Origin: CAZEAN01 sp964510225 | GTDB taxonomy: Bacteria; Planctomycetota; Planctomycetia; Isosphaerales; Isosphaeraceae | Assembly: GCA_964510225.1 (NCBI GenBank) | Contig: CAZEAN010000149.1 | Span: 1 to 13,868, forward strand | DNA length: 13,868 bases | Direction: 5' to 3' | Part shown: piece by piece, positions 6,868 through 13,868 of the stretch | Layout: each line of letters opens with the position of its first letter | How positions within the stretch are numbered: position 1 is the first letter of the stretch | Notes under the pieces: generated by a model | Told to the model about the DNA's origin: nothing | Seen by the model: the letters and a program-made list of their open reading frames with translations, nothing else | Database searches by the model: none | Program-made: the position numbers and the translations under genes

Positions 6868-8301
6868 ATGACTGCAGCGAACTCGAATGAAGTCGGACCT
6901 CACCCCTTGAAGTCGACGCTCCGGCTTGCATTCGAGGAAGGGACGATCACGGTCGAAGGGCTCCCAGAACACGATTCTCAAGGGATTCCAGGGCTTCAAT
7001 TTGATCCGAGGCGTCGAGGGATCTACCGAGCCACCGCGATTTTCTATCGTCAGATCGTCCAGCACCTCCGAGCTCATCAGATCCCCTACAAAGACCAGGT
7101 CCGGACCGGGCACTACGGTAATCGACCAACCCCCTGGCCGATCCGGATCGACAAACCGGCCTTCCCGCACCAGCAAGAATCGATCGTCGCCTGGAACGAG
7201 GCTGGAAAACAAGGGGTCGTGGTCCTCCCAACCGGAACCGGCAAAACCCACGTCGCCAATCTCGCGATCGAGGCGGCTCAACGACCGACCCTCGTCGTCA
7301 CGCCGACGATCGATCTCATGAACCAATGGTATGATGAACTTATTCTTTGTTTTGAGACCGAAGTTGGTTTAATCGGAGGTGGATATCACGAAGTCAAACC
7401 ATTGACGGTCACGACGTATGACTCGGCCTACATCAACATGGGCCGGATCGGCAACGCATTTGGCTTGATCGTTTTTGATGAATGCCACCATCTCCCCGGA
7501 CCAACTTATGCACAGGCGGCGATCTGCGCGGTCGCGCCCTTTAGGCTCGGACTGACGGCGACCCCCGAACGTGCTGACAACGCCCACGAACATCTTGACC
7601 GCTTGATTGGCCCGATCGTTTATCGACGTGAGATCACACAGCTCCGAGGTCACTACCTGGCGGACTATCGGGTCGAGACCCGCTACGTTCATCTCAGCGA
7701 AGAAGAAACGTTTCGATACGAATCGTGTCGTGAAGTTTACAAGAACTTTATTCGTGACCATGGGATCGACTTTCGGCGCTCCGATGGCTGGGCACAGTTC
7801 TTGGGGCTCGCGTTCCGGTCATCGGAAGGACGAGCGGCCTATCAAGCTTATCGGGAACAACGAGAACTCGCCCTTGCCGCACCCGCGAAGCTCCACCTGC
7901 TTGGTCAACTCCTCGATCGCCATCATGGGGACCGGATCATTATCTTCACCCATGATAACGCAACAGTTTATGAGATCGCGCGACGGTTTCTCGTTCCGGT
8001 CATTACCCACCAAACAAAGACGAAGGAGCGTCGCGAGATCCTCCTCCGGTTCAATGACGGCCGCTATCCAGTCGTCGCCACCAGCCGAGTCCTCAACGAA
8101 GGGGTCAACGTCCCCGAGGCAAATGTTGCTGTCATCCTCTCTGGATCCGGTTCCGTCCGCGAACACGTGCAGCGCCTCGGTCGGATCCTTCGAAAGAAAG
8201 GGGACAAGGAAGCCGTCCTCTACGAAGTAATCAGCAAAGGGACCGTCGAGGAATTCACCTCCAGCCGTCGACGAAAGCACAGCGCCTACGGAGGCGGTTA
8301 A
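6868..8301 (+). CDS. XPB/Rad25-type superfamily 2 DNA helicase
   Basis: The product has 477 aa from ATG 6868, preceded by GAGGGG at good spacing. The frame extends back to TTG 6796, overlapping the DUF1501 end, which is unlikely to be used. Residues about 1-95 resemble an XPB damage-recognition-like domain (LRLAFEEGTITVEGLP, DPRRRGIYRA). RecA-like lobe 1 carries motif Q-like FPHQQESIVAW (99-109), Walker A PTGTGKT (121-127), DECHH (204-208) and TATPE (230-234). A thumb-like insert follows. Lobe 2 carries IIIFTHDNATVYEIARRF, VLNEGVNVPEANVAVILSGS and motif VI QRLGRILRKK (435-444). DECHH with RLGRILRKK is typical of archaeal and bacterial XPB. The expected activity is ATP-dependent 3'-5' unwinding or translocation in repair. 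The usual partner nuclease Bax1 (DUF790) is not adjacent. A 55 bp gap after the DUF1501 gene suggests possible co-transcription without functional linkage. Confidence 0.92.
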   Translation: MTAANSNEVGPHPLKSTLRLAFEEGTITVEGLPEHDSQGIPGLQFDPRRRGIYRATAIFYRQIVQHLRAHQIPYKDQVRTGHYGNRPTPWPIRIDKPAFPHQQESIVAWNEAGKQGVVVLPTGTGKTHVANLAIEAAQRPTLVVTPTIDLMNQWYDELILCFETEVGLIGGGYHEVKPLTVTTYDSAYINMGRIGNAFGLIVFDECHHLPGPTYAQAAICAVAPFRLGLTATPERADNAHEHLDRLIGPIVYRREITQLRGHYLADYRVETRYVHLSEEETFRYESCREVYKNFIRDHGIDFRRSDGWAQFLGLAFRSSEGRAAYQAYREQRELALAAPAKLHLLGQLLDRHHGDRIIIFTHDNATVYEIARRFLVPVITHQTKTKERREILLRFNDGRYPVVATSRVLNEGVNVPEANVAVILSGSGSVREHVQRLGRILRKKGDKEAVLYEVISKGTVEEFTSSRRRKHSAYGGG

Positions 8302-8815
8302 TGCTCCAACGTTAGGTGATGGGTCTCAGAATCTCGGAGGCGTGTGACTACCGTTCTTCTCAATTCTCAAACAAGCAAAGAGCCACCTCCCTGGTTGTGG
8401 TGGTGGCATGATGCAAGGCTTGGAGCCACACAGAGCCCAGGTAACGCTCGAAGAGACCACATGGTGGGTTGGAAGTACCAGAGGCAGCCGTGATTGTATT
8501 CGCGAAACTCGACCGTAGCAGATACTGTCGAGCCCACGCTTAACTCCCTCAATACGCAAACTGAAGCCTCTTTGAAATGTGCATGTGAAACACCGCTATC
8601 CACGGAATTGCAATTGAGTGGAATCTAAGACGGATCCTGGACCTGTCACGGTTGACAGATTAGGGTGGCATCGTTAGCTCGCTTGCAATGGGTCAAACTC
8701 CCTCACCCACAATCAGGTGAGACGAGCATCCCCGGTATATCCTCAACAGATCCGAACTCGAAACAATCTACTCTCGACGAGCTGAGATCGCTCAACCCAC
8801 ATAAGGACTTTATCC
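8302..8815. other. Intergenic region of 514 bp without a supported gene
   Basis: No long frame fits codon use here. Opposite minus frames of about 77 codons (8326-8559, 8367-8603) show no known motif. A 36-codon plus frame from ATG 8408 (MMQGLEPHRAQVTLEETTWW at its start) is compact but has no ribosome site. GCCACC/GGTGGC arms at about 8382-8407 could pair but have no T-run, so this is not a convincing terminator. TTGACA at 8652-8657 matches a -35 element perfectly, but the hexamer 17 bases on is a poor -10 (TAGCTC). The stretch could be a decayed gene or dispersed repeat. Confidence 0.4.
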
Positions 8816-9205
8816 ATGATTCGCTGGATTGCGTCGACAATCCTATACGTGGTCGGTAACGCAATTGGAATCGTCGTGGCAGCCAGTATACTGCCCGGCT
8901 TTACGATCAATCTGATGTCGATCGTCATCGTCGCTGTTGTATTCACAGTCATCGTTACTGTATCCACACCGTTTCTGATCAAGATCTCGACGAAGAACGT
9001 GCCACAGATGAATGGTGGTATTGCCTTAATCGCCATTCTGGTCGGATTGATTGGAACGAATCTATTGTCCGATGGACTCACGATCACTGGCGTGGAAACT
9101 TGGATTATGGCCCCGTTGGTCATCTGGGTCACCGCCTTAGTTGCAGGTTTGGTCCTCCCTCTCGTCTTCTTCAAGAAGACTCTGGAGAAGACAGAGGAGT
9201 CCTGA
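8816..9205 (+). CDS. Phage-holin-4_2 (YvlD-like) family small membrane protein
   Basis: The product has 129 aa from ATG 8816, with AAGGA eight bases upstream. Four hydrophobic segments are seen at about residues 4-26 (ending in AASILPGF), 31-55, 67-88 and 97-118, with a charged tail KKTLEKTEES. The opening MIRWIASTILYVVGNAIGIV and the ASILPGFTI turn after helix 1 fit the family named for phage holins (PF04020). Its bacterial members are chromosomal inner-membrane proteins of uncertain role, often tied to envelope stress. There is no endolysin, capsid or integrase nearby, so a lysis role is unlikely. It stands alone, with gaps of 514 and 309 bp on either side, and is probably monocistronic. 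Confidence 0.8.
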   Translation: MIRWIASTILYVVGNAIGIVVAASILPGFTINLMSIVIVAVVFTVIVTVSTPFLIKISTKNVPQMNGGIALIAILVGLIGTNLLSDGLTITGVETWIMAPLVIWVTALVAGLVLPLVFFKKTLEKTEES

Positions 9206-9514
9206 AATTTAAGTCCGAGATCTCGAATCCCCAATCGCCTATTCCGCACTTACGACTTCGCCCGGTGAGTAGGGGATCTAGTGCCTTGGTAGAGCTGGCT
9301 CGCACGAGATATGCAAGTTGCCTCTGTTGGAAAATCGTGTGCAGCGGCGCGGCAAATGGCGTAAAAAACAGCTCCTACCAAAATTGCTAACCGATGAGAG
9401 GCAGCCAGTTCTGCTGGTCGAGCGAGAGACCAGTTGGCGACACTCTTCGATGGGCAGTACCGGTATTGGGTCCGCAAAACGCTTCCTCTGACCATGACTT
9501 AACAAGAGAGTCCC
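9206..9514. other. Intergenic region of 309 bp, nothing recognised
   Basis: This lies between the holin-like gene and the GH32 gene. Short frames on both strands lack ribosome sites and known motifs. A TCGAATCC-like string near 9223 resembles a tRNA T-loop, but no matching stem or cloverleaf surrounds it. I see no terminator with a T-run and no clear -35/-10 pair. Confidence 0.4.
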
Positions 9515-11665
9515 ATGATGAGTTGCGTCCTTGGTATACCGCAGTTACTGATCGCTTCCTTGGGAATCCCAAGTGACGCATCCCCATTACCGCAGTTACC
9601 CAGGCAGGAACGGGTCACTGTGGAATCAAGCTGTACAGGAACAACTCGTGCAGTAACTGACAAGACACTCGTGGCCTGGGTCCTTCTTGAGGAAGGTGAT
9701 TATGCCGCAGGGAGTGTGCTGACTCTGCAACAGGAGGACCGTTTCGATGCCATCGTCTACGGGGAACTCAAGGAAGACACCTGGATGGCGGGGAGCAACT
9801 TTTTCCAACGGACGAGTGAAGATCAAGAATATGCGTCAGAGGTCGAGGGGGGTAACGAGCTGATTCAGGTCGCGATCGTCTACCAAAACAATCGTCTCAC
9901 ACTCCTCCGTAACGGAAAGATTCTGGCATCTTACGAAACGGAGAATATCGACCTCTTCCAAGGCGAGAACCAAGCCGTGGTCTTCGGCCTGAGGCATCTT
10001 GGAGGTGGAGGACAAATCCAAGGTCAGATCGAAGACGCACGGATCTACCGCTCAGCGCTCAGTATCGAGGAGATCAAGTCCCTCGAACCGAACCAGCAAT
10101 CGGAGAGCGAAGCTTGGGCGTGGTGGGATTTTGAGGGGGACGAACTCAAGGATCGAGCAGGACGTTTCAACGAGGTAAAACTGACGGGGGACGCCAAGCT
10201 TGAGGATGGCCGTTTAGTCCTCGGCTACAGTTCGGTGGTTGTGGCAACTCGGAACGAAGAGACCATGGACTGGGCTTCAGGAACCTACCCCGTCCTCGTG
10301 GGTCCAGACGAATACGAGGTCGAAACTCCTACGATGCCGTCGGAGATTCCGGCGAACTGGCTGACCTACCATTTGGCTCATCCGGGTCCGGGGCGTGCTG
10401 TCCCGGGAGATCCCAACGCAGCTTGCTTCTCCAACGGCCGCTACCATCTCCACTACATTTATCGAAACAAGTACGGCTTCTGTTTTGCACACTTATCGAG
10501 CACGGACATGGTGACTTGGGAATGGCACCCGACTGTCTTGGCTCCGCCGATCACGGGCCACGGGATGTTCAGTGGGACGGCCTTTTTCACCAAGGAAGGC
10601 CAACCGGCGATCATCTATCACGGCCAGGGGTCGGGGCGTAATTGGATCGCTTACGCGGCGGACGAGCAGCTCAACGAGTGGCGTGACCTCCACCCTGTCG
10701 TTCCCAAACTGCCGGATGGCTCTGTGGCACAGTCAACGAATTGGGATCCTGACTGCTGGCTGCGTAACGGAACCTACTACGCGATCTCGGGGGGACGTCC
10801 TCCGGAATTGTTGAAGTCGGATGATCTCTACGAGTGGGAGTTCCTCGACAATCTTTTTCACGAAGAGACCGACTTCGATGCACTCGGCCTTGATCCCAAC
10901 GAAGATGTTTCGTGTGCGAACATGTTCAAGATTCGTGATAAATGGATGCTACTCTGCATCAGTCACGATCTCGGCTGTCGCTATTACCTCGGCGACTTCA
11001 AAGAGGAAAAATACCTGCCCGAATCACACGCGCTGATGAGTTGGAACGGGGCGCGATTCTTCGCGCCGGAATCACTCCTTACCCCAGACGGGCGTCGGGT
11101 GATGTGGGCTTGGGTGACCGAGGAACTCGCAACGACACAGTCGGGCCTGCAATCGTTACCGCGAGAGCTGAGCCTTCCCGAAGACGGCGTTCTCCGGATC
11201 AAACCACTCCGCGAGTTGCAGAAGTTACGTTACGACGAAGAAGAGGAGGGCAAGATCAATGTCCAAGCGGGCAACACCTACCGATTGAAGAAGATTGTCG
11301 GCAATACAGTTGAGCTTTCGATCACGGTCCAACCAACCGACGCCGACGACTTCGGCCTCCGCGTCTTCTGCGATGAAGAAGGCGGTGGAATGCCGATCCA
11401 CTATCTCAGCAACGACAAAGTGCTCGCTGTTGGAAACGCCCGAGCGCCGTTGGAATTGAAGCAAGGTGAAGTGCTTGAGCTGACGATCTTCCTGGACCGA
11501 GACATGGTCGAGGTCTTTGCGAACGATCGCCAGGCCATCACTACCGGACAACGGGGCGGCTCCGAGAAAACCGGAATCGAACTCTTCAGTAAGGGTGGTC
11601 CGATGGAAGCAACTGTCCGAGGTTGGAAGATGCGGTCGATCTACCAATCAGCGCCGGCAGAATAG
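9515..11665 (+). CDS. Glycoside hydrolase family 32 protein with N-terminal LamG-like domain
   Basis: The product has 716 aa from ATG 9515 (a second ATG at 9518), with AGAGAG just upstream. A short hydrophobic leader (CVLGIPQLLIASLG) lacks strong basic residues, so export is likely but not certain. Residues about 30-190 form a LamG/concanavalin-like domain (LTLLRNGKILASY, QIEDARIYRSALSIEEIKSL). Residues about 283-560 are a GH32 five-bladed propeller. GDPNA places the nucleophile at Asp299, NWDPD places the RDP-motif Asp at 411, and NEDVSC gives the acid/base Glu463. GH32-like SSTDMVTWEWHPTVLAPP is also present. Residues about 575-712 form the C-terminal beta-sandwich (FLDRDMVEVFANDRQAI). The family cleaves beta-fructosides such as sucrose, levan or inulin; which one is unknown. 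The DVSC form of the EC motif marks a divergent branch. No transporter or fructokinase gene is adjacent. Confidence 0.9.
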   Translation: MMSCVLGIPQLLIASLGIPSDASPLPQLPRQERVTVESSCTGTTRAVTDKTLVAWVLLEEGDYAAGSVLTLQQEDRFDAIVYGELKEDTWMAGSNFFQRTSEDQEYASEVEGGNELIQVAIVYQNNRLTLLRNGKILASYETENIDLFQGENQAVVFGLRHLGGGGQIQGQIEDARIYRSALSIEEIKSLEPNQQSESEAWAWWDFEGDELKDRAGRFNEVKLTGDAKLEDGRLVLGYSSVVVATRNEETMDWASGTYPVLVGPDEYEVETPTMPSEIPANWLTYHLAHPGPGRAVPGDPNAACFSNGRYHLHYIYRNKYGFCFAHLSSTDMVTWEWHPTVLAPPITGHGMFSGTAFFTKEGQPAIIYHGQGSGRNWIAYAADEQLNEWRDLHPVVPKLPDGSVAQSTNWDPDCWLRNGTYYAISGGRPPELLKSDDLYEWEFLDNLFHEETDFDALGLDPNEDVSCANMFKIRDKWMLLCISHDLGCRYYLGDFKEEKYLPESHALMSWNGARFFAPESLLTPDGRRVMWAWVTEELATTQSGLQSLPRELSLPEDGVLRIKPLRELQKLRYDEEEEGKINVQAGNTYRLKKIVGNTVELSITVQPTDADDFGLRVFCDEEGGGMPIHYLSNDKVLAVGNARAPLELKQGEVLELTIFLDRDMVEVFANDRQAITTGQRGGSEKTGIELFSKGGPMEATVRGWKMRSIYQSAPAE

Positions 11666-11925
11666 CCCATCCTGTTTAAGACTCACATCGAAGCTTCACC
11701 GGTAACGCTGCAAGTCGAAGAGTTGGAAATAATCGAAATGTCGACATAACCCTTATGTTGGATATGTCGACTAATCACCGCAAATGGCACAGCGTTTTCT
11801 TCCTTAGGTTCGTCGAGTCGATTAGTATTTGTTCTGAGAGCTTGGTGAACTCAGCGCACTTACGGGATTCATTGCAAACTGGAAGTAGGACCACTCAGCC
11901 ATAGGGCAATAACGAGGGTAGTTTG
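11666..11925. promoter_or_regulatory. Intergenic region upstream of the Ser/Thr kinase gene
   Basis: This 260 bp region between two plus-strand genes contains the palindrome/inverted repeat described separately. It also has a 7 bp inverted pair, ACTAATC (11770-11776) with GATTAGT (11820-11826). No standard -35/-10 pair is clear. It is poorer in CGATCG than the coding regions. Confidence 0.35.
11738..11771. repeat. Nested palindrome and inverted repeat upstream of the kinase gene (possible operator)
   Basis: ATGTCGACAT at 11738-11747 is a perfect 10 bp palindrome. GTCGACATA (11740-11748) is exactly reverse-complementary to TATGTCGAC (11763-11771), with a 14-base spacer. The two ATGTCGAC copies are also direct repeats 26 bp apart, between two and three helical turns. 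This layout fits a pair of dimer-binding sites for a regulator, or a 9 bp hairpin in RNA. There is no T-run, so a terminator for the GH32 gene is unlikely. The regulator is unknown. Confidence 0.5.
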
Positions 11926-13868
11926 ATGACAACCGAACGAGAGACGATCCAGGGCGACGAACGCCCAAGTGATGACAACCCCCGGCAGTTCCCTAAAGAC
12001 AGAGAATACACCGCTTGGCTCGACGAAGTTGCCCAGCGTCTCGAAGGCTGCCCAGACTGTCAGAAGATTGTGAGCAACTTGAAGATCTCTCCTGATCCTG
12101 TACAAGGAGAGCAGGATGGAGCCACTGCGAAGGAAGAAACGAGTCTGCTGGAACGTCATCATTCGCCCACCGAAGGAGGAAACGAGACCGTCTCGATCTC
12201 ATCGCAACCTTCCGCTGAAACATTAACCCAAGAACCTCTTCCACCCGTCGACGCCGGACCAGACCTGCCTTCAAGATCAGCAACGTTGGACCTTCCACCG
12301 GACCGCGACGAACCCAAGCACAGAATCATCCCTGCAGGAAGAATACCGGGGCGCTCCACCCCGGGGCAGGTGATCGCTCGCCGTTACAAACTATTGGATC
12401 AGCTTGGTGAAGGGGGTATGGGGACCGTCTACCGCGCTGAGCAGACGAAGCCGGTCAAGCGTCAGGTAGCGCTCAAGTTGATCCGTGTGGGGTTGGACTC
12501 AAGCGATGTGCTGGCTCGGTTTGAAGCCGAACGGCAGGCATTAGCGATGATGGATCACACCAACATTGCCCGAGTCTTCGATGGTGGTACCACCGAGGCG
12601 GGCCAGCCGTTCTTCGTGATGGAACTGGTGAGTGGGGAACCGATCACCAAGTACTGCGACCGCAAGAAGCTCTCGATTCAAGACCGGCTGAAACTGTTCG
12701 TGTTAACCTGCCGTGCTGTCCAGCACGCGCATCAAAAAGGGATCATCCACCGGGATCTGAAGCCCAGCAACGTGCTGGTCACCGAGGTCGACGGCCAAGC
12801 GATACCAAAGGTGATCGACTTTGGACTCGCCAAGGCGCTGGAGTTTAAACTCACCGACCAGACCTTGGGAGACACCGGCGTTGTGTTGGGGACGCCGTTG
12901 TACATGGCGCCAGAGCAGACCGACCCATCATCGACGGACATCGACACAAGGGCCGACGTTTACGCTCTGGGTGTGCTCCTCTACGAATTATTAACAGGTA
13001 CGGCACCGATCGACCGGACGCAATTGAATCAGGCGGCACTTCTTGAAATGCTGCGGATGATCCGGGAGGTTGAGCCGCCCAAACCGAGCACACGAGTGGG
13101 GGCTTCCGCGTCTCTGCCGAAGCTGGCGGTGAACCGTGGCACCGAAGCGTTGTCGTTGAAGCGATCGTTGCGCGGTGACCTTGACTGGATCACGATGAAG
13201 GCATTGGAAAAGGACCGAGAGCGTCGTTACGAGACGGCGGATCGGCTGGCGGCAGATGTTGAGCGTCACCTCTCCTCAGAACCAGTCCAGGCAGCACCGC
13301 CGAGCCAAGTCTATCGCCTGCGGAAGTTCGTTCGGAAGCATCGTAGCGGGGTAGCCGCAGCGAGCTTGGTGTTGATCGCTCTGCTCATCGGCATTGTGGG
13401 CACGACCTGGGGATACATCCGAGCCGAAAGAGCCCGTGCCTCCGAAGCCCAGCGTGTCAAGGAACGCGATGCTGCGTTAGGTCAAGCCTCACAGGCCCTT
13501 GCCGCTGAAGCTGAACGGCTCCAGGAACGCAATAAAGCGAACGACGAACTCCAGCATCGCCTTAGCATCAATGAGTACCTGCTGGCTGTCGCTGCCTACG
13601 ACAACAATGATGTCAACCTTGCCGCCGAGAGACTTAGCAACGTTCCACCAGAGGAACGTCGCTGGGAATGGCATTATCTAAGGCGACAGAATCGCGGAGG
13701 ACTATTCACCCTCTACGGGCACACGAGCTATGTGACGAGCGTCGCGTTTAGTCCCGATGGTGAACGCATTGTTACGGGAAGTGACGACAACACAGCAAAG
13801 GTCTGGGACGCAAGCACAGGCACACCGCTATTCGATCTCAAGGGGCACACGAGCTCTGTGACGAGCGT
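11926..13868 (+). CDS. Transmembrane Ser/Thr protein kinase with WD40 repeats (3' end outside window)
   Basis: The frame is open from ATG 11926 to the right edge (647 codons). GAGGGT at good spacing supports the start. Residues 1-150 are a hydrophilic N-terminal region with a CPDC pair. The kinase domain spans about 153-465: glycine loop GEGGMG (161-166), VALK lysine 184, HRD catalytic loop 275-277 (Asp277), DFG 298-300 and APEQ from 328. All key residues are present, so it should be active. A membrane helix (about 475-497, ASLVLIALLIGIVGTTWGY) is followed by a coiled coil rich in Ala, Glu, Arg and Gln (about 500-545). The motif EERRWEWHYL precedes WD40 repeats starting near residue 597. This Hanks-type architecture is common in Planctomycetes. 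The kinase is predicted to be cytoplasmic and the WD40 sensor periplasmic. Its substrate is unknown. The remaining repeats lie outside the window. Confidence 0.93.
   Translation, partial: MTTERETIQGDERPSDDNPRQFPKDREYTAWLDEVAQRLEGCPDCQKIVSNLKISPDPVQGEQDGATAKEETSLLERHHSPTEGGNETVSISSQPSAETLTQEPLPPVDAGPDLPSRSATLDLPPDRDEPKHRIIPAGRIPGRSTPGQVIARRYKLLDQLGEGGMGTVYRAEQTKPVKRQVALKLIRVGLDSSDVLARFEAERQALAMMDHTNIARVFDGGTTEAGQPFFVMELVSGEPITKYCDRKKLSIQDRLKLFVLTCRAVQHAHQKGIIHRDLKPSNVLVTEVDGQAIPKVIDFGLAKALEFKLTDQTLGDTGVVLGTPLYMAPEQTDPSSTDIDTRADVYALGVLLYELLTGTAPIDRTQLNQAALLEMLRMIREVEPPKPSTRVGASASLPKLAVNRGTEALSLKRSLRGDLDWITMKALEKDRERRYETADRLAADVERHLSSEPVQAAPPSQVYRLRKFVRKHRSGVAAASLVLIALLIGIVGTTWGYIRAERARASEAQRVKERDAALGQASQALAAEAERLQERNKANDELQHRLSINEYLLAVAAYDNNDVNLAAERLSNVPPEERRWEWHYLRRQNRGGLFTLYGHTSYVTSVAFSPDGERIVTGSDDNTAKVWDASTGTPLFDLKGHTSSVTS
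13717..13868 (+). repeat. Start of a 126 bp tandem WD40-coding repeat array
   Basis: The DNA starting GGGCACACGAGCT at 13717 recurs at 13843, exactly 126 bp (42 codons) later. Over the 26 bp visible of the second copy, only one base differs (A to C, changing Tyr to Ser). The protein unit is the WD40 blade GHTSxVTSVAFSPDG, ending TAKVWDASTG. Near-identity at DNA level points to recent duplication or gene conversion between blades. The array continues past the window edge. Confidence 0.7.

Noticed and set aside
8382..8407. GCCACC/GGTGGC hairpin as a terminator for the helicase gene
   Set aside because: The loop is long, the stem is short and no T-run follows.
8816..9205. Prophage or lysis cassette because of the holin-family protein
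   Set aside because: No lysin, structural, integrase or attachment features are nearby, and members of this family are common chromosomal membrane proteins.
9206..9240. tRNA-like T-loop string near 9223
   Set aside because: There is no matching T-stem, anticodon arm or acceptor stem on either strand.
1..13868. CRISPR array, defence island or insertion sequence
   Set aside because: No spaced direct repeats, transposase, terminal inverted repeats or defence-gene cluster were seen; the only tandem repeat is the WD40-coding one.

Overview
The window looks like chromosomal DNA of a Planctomycetota bacterium. The evidence is the gene content: a DUF1501 protein with a Tat signal, a tricorn-type exported beta-propeller protein, a cyclase-fold repeat protein with a CxxCH motif, a paired surface propeller and Ig-like protein, and a very large Ser/Thr kinase with a membrane segment and WD40 repeats. 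All are typical of that phylum. No rRNA, tRNA, CRISPR array, transposase or clear prophage was seen. The lineage call is inference from family content, not from a marker gene.

Layout. Positions 1-1325 (minus) hold the N-terminal part of a tricorn-like S41 peptidase, cut by the left edge. It is divergent from 1487-2512 (plus), a small exported alpha/alpha-toroid protein with one heme-type CxxCH. That gene converges on, and overlaps by 26 bp, a two-gene minus-strand operon. The operon is a beta-propeller protein (3650-4741) followed by an Ig-like protein (2487-3650), joined by a TGATG stop/start overlap. After a non-coding stretch of about 740 bp come a DUF1501 protein (5484-6812) and an XPB/Rad25-type helicase (6868-8301), both plus strand and 55 bp apart. 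A 514 bp gap precedes a small four-helix membrane protein of the phage-holin-4_2 type (8816-9205). A 309 bp gap precedes a LamG + glycoside hydrolase family 32 protein (9515-11665). The last gene is a Ser/Thr kinase (11926 to the right edge), which runs off the window inside its second WD40 repeat. Its upstream region carries a nested palindrome/inverted repeat.

How the genes fit together. Most products are predicted to be exported or membrane-anchored: tricorn-like peptidase, toroid protein, propeller and Ig-like pair, DUF1501, holin-like protein, GH32 and kinase. The window reads as ordinary planctomycete cell-envelope and polymer-turnover content rather than a defence island or mobile element. 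The XPB-type helicase is the only nucleic-acid enzyme, and it lacks the Bax1 nuclease gene that often accompanies such helicases. I found no convincing new multi-gene system. The best leads are the coupled propeller/Ig pair with its divergent DUF1501 gene, the solo XPB helicase, the CxxCH-toroid protein and the palindromic site upstream of the kinase. The hexamer CGATCG is strongly over-represented across the coding regions.
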